This document shows positions 60,869-64,000 of a DNA stretch of 64,000 nucleotides, piece after piece. The notes beneath the pieces were generated by a model. The model saw only the letters and a list, made by a program, of their open reading frames with translations, searched no databases and was not told where the DNA came from. Position 1 is the stretch's first letter. Each line of letters begins with the position of its first letter. The stretch lies in NCBI RefSeq assembly GCF_965232525.1, contig NZ_OZ246980.1:558001-622000 (forward strand), in the 5' to 3' direction. The stretch is from Bauldia sp965232525. GTDB taxonomy: Bacteria > Pseudomonadota > Alphaproteobacteria > Rhizobiales > Kaistiaceae. The position numbers and the translations under genes were made by a program.

Positions 60869-62527
60869 ATGGCTGATCCGACCGTCACTCGGAAGTCTTT
60901 CACACATGGCGAAATCGGCGTTGCGATTGCCCTTACGGTTCTGTCGCTTTTCTCCCTGATTGTCGCGGGCAAGGCGCATTCGGCCGCCTATTCCTTTCAC
61001 GCCCTGCTGTTCGCGGCGGCCTCGGCCTATTTCGTCTTCAAGATCATCGATCGCTTCTACCAGCGGCCGGCGGAGCTGCCGCCGCTCGAGATCGACGGCA
61101 AGCCGAACTACAACTACGGACCGATCAAATTCGCGACCATCGCGGCGCTGTTCTGGGGTGTCGCCGGCTTCCTTGCCGGCCTTCTGCTAGCGCTGCAGCT
61201 CGCGTTTCCGGTGCTCAATTTCGACCTGCCGTGGATCACGTTTGGCCGGCTGCGGCCACTTCACACCTCGGCGGTGATCTTCGCCTTCGGTGGTAACGCG
61301 CTGCTCGCCACGTCGTTCTATGTGGTTCAGCGCACCTGCCGGGCTCGCATGGTCGGCGATCTGGCGCCATGGTTCGTCGTTATCGGCTACAATTTCTTCA
61401 TTCTGATCGCCGGCACCGGCTATCTCCTCGGTATCACCGAAGGCAAGGAATACGCCGAGCCGGAATGGTACGCCGACCTCTGGCTCACGGTCGTCTGGGT
61501 GGTCTACCTGCTCGTCTTTCTTGGCACGATCCTGCGCCGGAAAGAGCCGCACATCTATGTCGCCAACTGGTTCTTCCTGGCCTTCATCCTGACCATCGCC
61601 GTCCTCCATCTCGGCAACAACGCCGCGATCCCCGTCTCGGTCTTCTCGTCGAAGTCCTACATCGTCTGGGCCGGTGTCCAGGACGCGATGATCCAGTGGT
61701 GGTACGGCCATAACGCGGTGGGCTTCTTCCTCACCGCCGGCTTCCTGGGGATCATGTACTACTTCATCCCCAAGCGGGCGGAGCGACCGGTCTATTCCTA
61801 CCGGCTTTCGATCGTTCACTTCTGGTCACTGATCTTTCTCTACATCTGGGCCGGCCCGCATCATCTGCACTACACGGCCCTGCCCGACTGGGCGCAGACG
61901 CTCGGCATGACCTTCTCGATCATGCTGTGGATGCCGTCCTGGGGCGGGATGATCAACGGCATCATGACCTTGTCGGGCGCCTGGGACAAACTCAGAACCG
62001 ATCCGGTACTCCGCATGATGGTGGTGTCGGTGGCTTTCTACGGCATGTCCACCTTCGAAGGACCGATGATGTCGATTAAGGTGGTCAACTCCCTGTCGCA
62101 CTACACCGACTGGACCATCGGCCATGTCCATTCCGGCGCGCTTGGCTGGGTCGGATACATCTCCTTCGGCGCGATCTACTGCCTGGTTCCGTGGCTCTGG
62201 AACCGCAAAGGGCTGTACTCGCTCAAGCTGGTGAACTGGCACTTCTGGATCTCGAGCATCGGCATCGTTCTCTACATCACCTCGATGTGGGTAGCCGGCA
62301 TCGCTCAGGGCCTCATGTGGCGCGCCTACAACTCGCTCGGCTTCCTCGAGTACTCCTTCATCGAAACCGTCCAAGCGATGCACCCTTATTACCTGGTCCG
62401 GGCGCTCGGCGGACTGTTGTTCGTGATCGGCGCGATCCTGATGGTCATCAACATCTGGAAGACCATTACCTCCGCCGAGGCCTCGGACGTGCCCGCCGCT
62501 CGGCCGGCGATGGCACCAGCGGAATAA
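60869..62527 (+). CDS. ccoN: Cytochrome c oxidase cbb3-type, subunit I
   Basis: A 552-residue heme-copper oxidase subunit with about 12-14 membrane helices. Histidine ligands: RLRPLHTSAVIFAFG (low-spin heme b), QWWYGHNAVGFFLTAG and AGPHHLHYTALPDW (CuB), and IGHVHSGALGW (hemes). It is the catalytic subunit of the high-affinity terminal oxidase used under low oxygen. AAGGGGGATGC before the ATG at 60869 supports this start; the GTG at 60827 would add 14 residues. First gene of ccoNOQP. Confidence 0.97.
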   Translation: MADPTVTRKSFTHGEIGVAIALTVLSLFSLIVAGKAHSAAYSFHALLFAAASAYFVFKIIDRFYQRPAELPPLEIDGKPNYNYGPIKFATIAALFWGVAGFLAGLLLALQLAFPVLNFDLPWITFGRLRPLHTSAVIFAFGGNALLATSFYVVQRTCRARMVGDLAPWFVVIGYNFFILIAGTGYLLGITEGKEYAEPEWYADLWLTVVWVVYLLVFLGTILRRKEPHIYVANWFFLAFILTIAVLHLGNNAAIPVSVFSSKSYIVWAGVQDAMIQWWYGHNAVGFFLTAGFLGIMYYFIPKRAERPVYSYRLSIVHFWSLIFLYIWAGPHHLHYTALPDWAQTLGMTFSIMLWMPSWGGMINGIMTLSGAWDKLRTDPVLRMMVVSVAFYGMSTFEGPMMSIKVVNSLSHYTDWTIGHVHSGALGWVGYISFGAIYCLVPWLWNRKGLYSLKLVNWHFWISSIGIVLYITSMWVAGIAQGLMWRAYNSLGFLEYSFIETVQAMHPYYLVRALGGLLFVIGAILMVINIWKTITSAEASDVPAARPAMAPAE

Positions 62528-62542
62528 CGGGGAGCACGCACG

Positions 62543-63286
62543 ATGTCAGCTTGGGCCCGGCATAAGATCTTCGAGACCAACCCCATCATTCTCCTCCTGG
62601 GGTCGCTCGTGGTCATCTCGATCGGCGGGATCGTGGAAATCGTCCCGCTCTTCTATCTCAAGAACACGATCGAGTCGGTCGACGGTGTGCGGCCGTACAC
62701 GCCGCTCGAACTTGCCGGTCGCAACATCTACGTCCGTGAAGGCTGCTACAACTGCCACTCGCAGATGGTGCGGCCGCTGCGTGACGAGGTCGAGCGCTAC
62801 GGCCACTACTCACTCGCCGCGGAATCCATGTACGACCGGCCGTTCCAGTGGGGGTCGAAGCGGACCGGCCCCGATCTCGCCCGAGTCGGCGGCAAGTACT
62901 CCGATACTTGGCAACTTGATCACCTGAACGATCCACGGTCGGTAGTGCCGGCATCGATCATGCCCAGCTATCCGTGGCTCGCCGAAACAGAGCTCGAACT
63001 CACCTATATCGCTGATGACTTGAAGGTGCAGCAGCGCCTCGGCGTGCCCTACACCGACGAGATGATCGAGAACGCCGCCCGGGACGCGGTGATCCAGGGG
63101 ACGACCGACCCACTTGAACTCGACGATTTCCTCGCCCGCTACCCGAACACCAATGTCCGCGACTTCACCGGGACGGTGACCGCCAGCGGCCGGCTGACCG
63201 AGGCGGACGCGCTGATCGCCTATCTCCAGTCACTGGGGACCGCGGTCGATTTCAACCTCTATGACGACAGCGCCAACATCCGCTGA
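62543..63286 (+). CDS. ccoO: Cytochrome c oxidase cbb3-type, subunit II (monoheme)
   Basis: A 247-residue membrane-anchored cytochrome c. One N-terminal transmembrane helix (residues 13-38) is followed by the heme site GCYNCHSQMVRPL (Cys68, Cys71, His72). The rest of the sequence (YGHYSLAAESMYDRPFQWGSKRTGPDLA, WLAETELELTYIADDLKV) is typical of CcoO. It passes electrons to CcoN. It follows ccoN by 15 bp. Confidence 0.97.
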   Translation: MSAWARHKIFETNPIILLLGSLVVISIGGIVEIVPLFYLKNTIESVDGVRPYTPLELAGRNIYVREGCYNCHSQMVRPLRDEVERYGHYSLAAESMYDRPFQWGSKRTGPDLARVGGKYSDTWQLDHLNDPRSVVPASIMPSYPWLAETELELTYIADDLKVQQRLGVPYTDEMIENAARDAVIQGTTDPLELDDFLARYPNTNVRDFTGTVTASGRLTEADALIAYLQSLGTAVDFNLYDDSANIR

Positions 63287-63296
63287 GGATCACGCC

Positions 63297-63452
63297 ATGT
63301 CCGAAACCTATATGGCCCTCGCCGAATTCGCCCAGTCCTGGGGGCTAATCTACTTCGTCGCCATCTTCGTGATCGTCGTCATCATGGTGATGCGACCGTC
63401 GCGGAAGCGGGACTATGACCGGGCGGCGCGGTTGCCGCTGAGTGAGGACTGA
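63297..63452 (+). CDS. ccoQ: cbb3-type oxidase small subunit CcoQ
   Basis: A 51-residue protein with one transmembrane helix (GLIYFVAIFVIVVIMVM) and a basic cytoplasmic tail starting RPSRKRDYDRAARLPLSED, as in other CcoQ proteins. It stabilises the oxidase and may regulate it under oxygen. It starts 10 bp after the ccoO stop and is followed by ccoP after 2 bp. Confidence 0.92.
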   Translation: MSETYMALAEFAQSWGLIYFVAIFVIVVIMVMRPSRKRDYDRAARLPLSED

Positions 63453-63454
63453 GA

Positions 63455-64000
63455 ATGGCCGATCCCGAACACAACGAGCCACAAGTCGACTCGGTAACCG
63501 GCTACAAGACCACCGGTCACGAATGGGACGGCCTGACCGAACTCAATCAGCCGCTGCCGCGCTGGTGGCTGTGGATCTTCTACGCGACCATTCTATGGTC
63601 CATCGGCTACTGGATCGTTTATCCGGCCTGGCCACTCGTTTTTTCCGCCACCAACGGATTCCTCGGTTGGAACTCGCGCACCGCGGTCGATCAGGAGATC
63701 GCCGAACTCCAGGACAGCCGCGGACCCATGGTCGACCGCCTGACCAACACGGAAATCGCGGCGATTCGCGACGATCCACAGCTTCTGGACTTTACGCTCG
63801 CCTACGGCCGGGCTGCATTTCAGGAGAACTGCGCCCCGTGTCATGGTGCCGGCGGCGGGGGTGCCAAAGGCTATCCCAACCTGATCGATGACGCATGGCT
63901 GTGGGGCGGATCGTTCGACGACATCGCTCATACGATCACCTTTGGGATTCGCAACGACAGTCCGGACAGCCGATTCGGCGACATGCCCGCTTTCGGCCGC
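63455..64000 (+). CDS. ccoP: cbb3-type oxidase diheme subunit CcoP, cut at window end
   Basis: The frame runs from the ATG at 63455 to the window end without a stop, 182 residues so far. The cytoplasmic start MADPEHNEPQVDSVTGYKTT leads to the typical HEWDGLTELNQPLPRWWLWIFY and a transmembrane helix. The first heme site is NCAPCHGAGGGGAKGYPNL (Cys126, Cys129, His130). The second heme-binding site lies beyond the window. It accepts electrons from soluble or membrane cytochrome c. Confidence 0.95.
   Translation, partial: MADPEHNEPQVDSVTGYKTTGHEWDGLTELNQPLPRWWLWIFYATILWSIGYWIVYPAWPLVFSATNGFLGWNSRTAVDQEIAELQDSRGPMVDRLTNTEIAAIRDDPQLLDFTLAYGRAAFQENCAPCHGAGGGGAKGYPNLIDDAWLWGGSFDDIAHTITFGIRNDSPDSRFGDMPAFGR

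Noticed and set aside
1..64000. CRISPR arrays, insertion sequences, phage genes, toxin-antitoxin pairs or biosynthetic gene clusters
   Set aside because: No regular spaced repeats, transposase, integrase, phage structural gene or clustered biosynthetic enzymes were recognised on either strand.

Overview
The window looks like chromosomal DNA from a GC-rich alphaproteobacterium, most likely of the Hyphomicrobiales (Rhizobiales). The evidence is gene content and order: an acpXL-fabZ-fabF2 cluster for very-long-chain acylation of lipid A, the order rnd-lptC-lptA-lptB-rpoN-hpf-ptsN, the order dut-coaBC-ubiB-ubiE/mutM-ech-rpsT-dnaA-dnaN, and REP-like intergenic repeats of the kind common in this group. 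There is no insertion sequence, phage, CRISPR array or rRNA operon. The species cannot be named from sequence alone.

Layout. 1-1970 (minus): the lipid A very-long-chain fatty acid cluster, whose ketosynthase homologue has lost its catalytic residues. 2294-8787: a DUF1624 membrane protein, then an SMP-30 lactonase-like enzyme with a complete RbsABC-type sugar ABC transporter in one minus-strand operon. 9016-18477 (minus): a translation cluster, infC ... rpmI-rplT-[Rieske oxygenase]-pheS-[DEDDh exonuclease]-pheT. Two lineage-variable genes are embedded in it, and a 2.5-kb insert of secreted or membrane accessory genes plus repeats separates infC from rpmI. 18672-24621: hydrolase, LysR regulator, and a 1153-residue repeat protein containing an exact 1140-bp-period tandem duplication. 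24722-28219: GYD protein, SDR, a pentad-repeat protein, queG and a GST. 28336-37602: uppP, adenylate cyclase, NDUFA9-like protein, a cation/proton antiporter and a two-gene RND efflux operon.

37667-50921: methyltransferase, tRNA-Leu(CAG), RNase D, LPS transport genes, sigma-54, ribosome hibernation factor, PtsN, DUF1150 and Hsp20 (with a sigma-32-like promoter), cysteine synthase, dUTPase, CoaBC, and the ubiquinone genes ubiB and ubiE. 51011-57607: mutM, enoyl-CoA hydratase, rpsT, a cyclic-nucleotide-binding protein, a 683-bp AT-rich gap, a rhodanese protein, dnaA and dnaN. 57580-60661: AraC regulator, DUF1479 oxygenase and SDR, possibly a small catabolic group. 60790-64000: an FNR-type box followed by ccoNOQP for cbb3 cytochrome oxidase, with ccoP cut by the window end.

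Most of the window is housekeeping. The points that most merit follow-up are the catalytically dead ketosynthase, the exonuclease and Rieske enzymes embedded in the pheST operon, the duplicated repeat protein, the pentad-repeat protein coupled to queG, the AUU start of infC, a diverged direct repeat flanking the RND/methyltransferase segment, and the structured gap upstream of dnaA.
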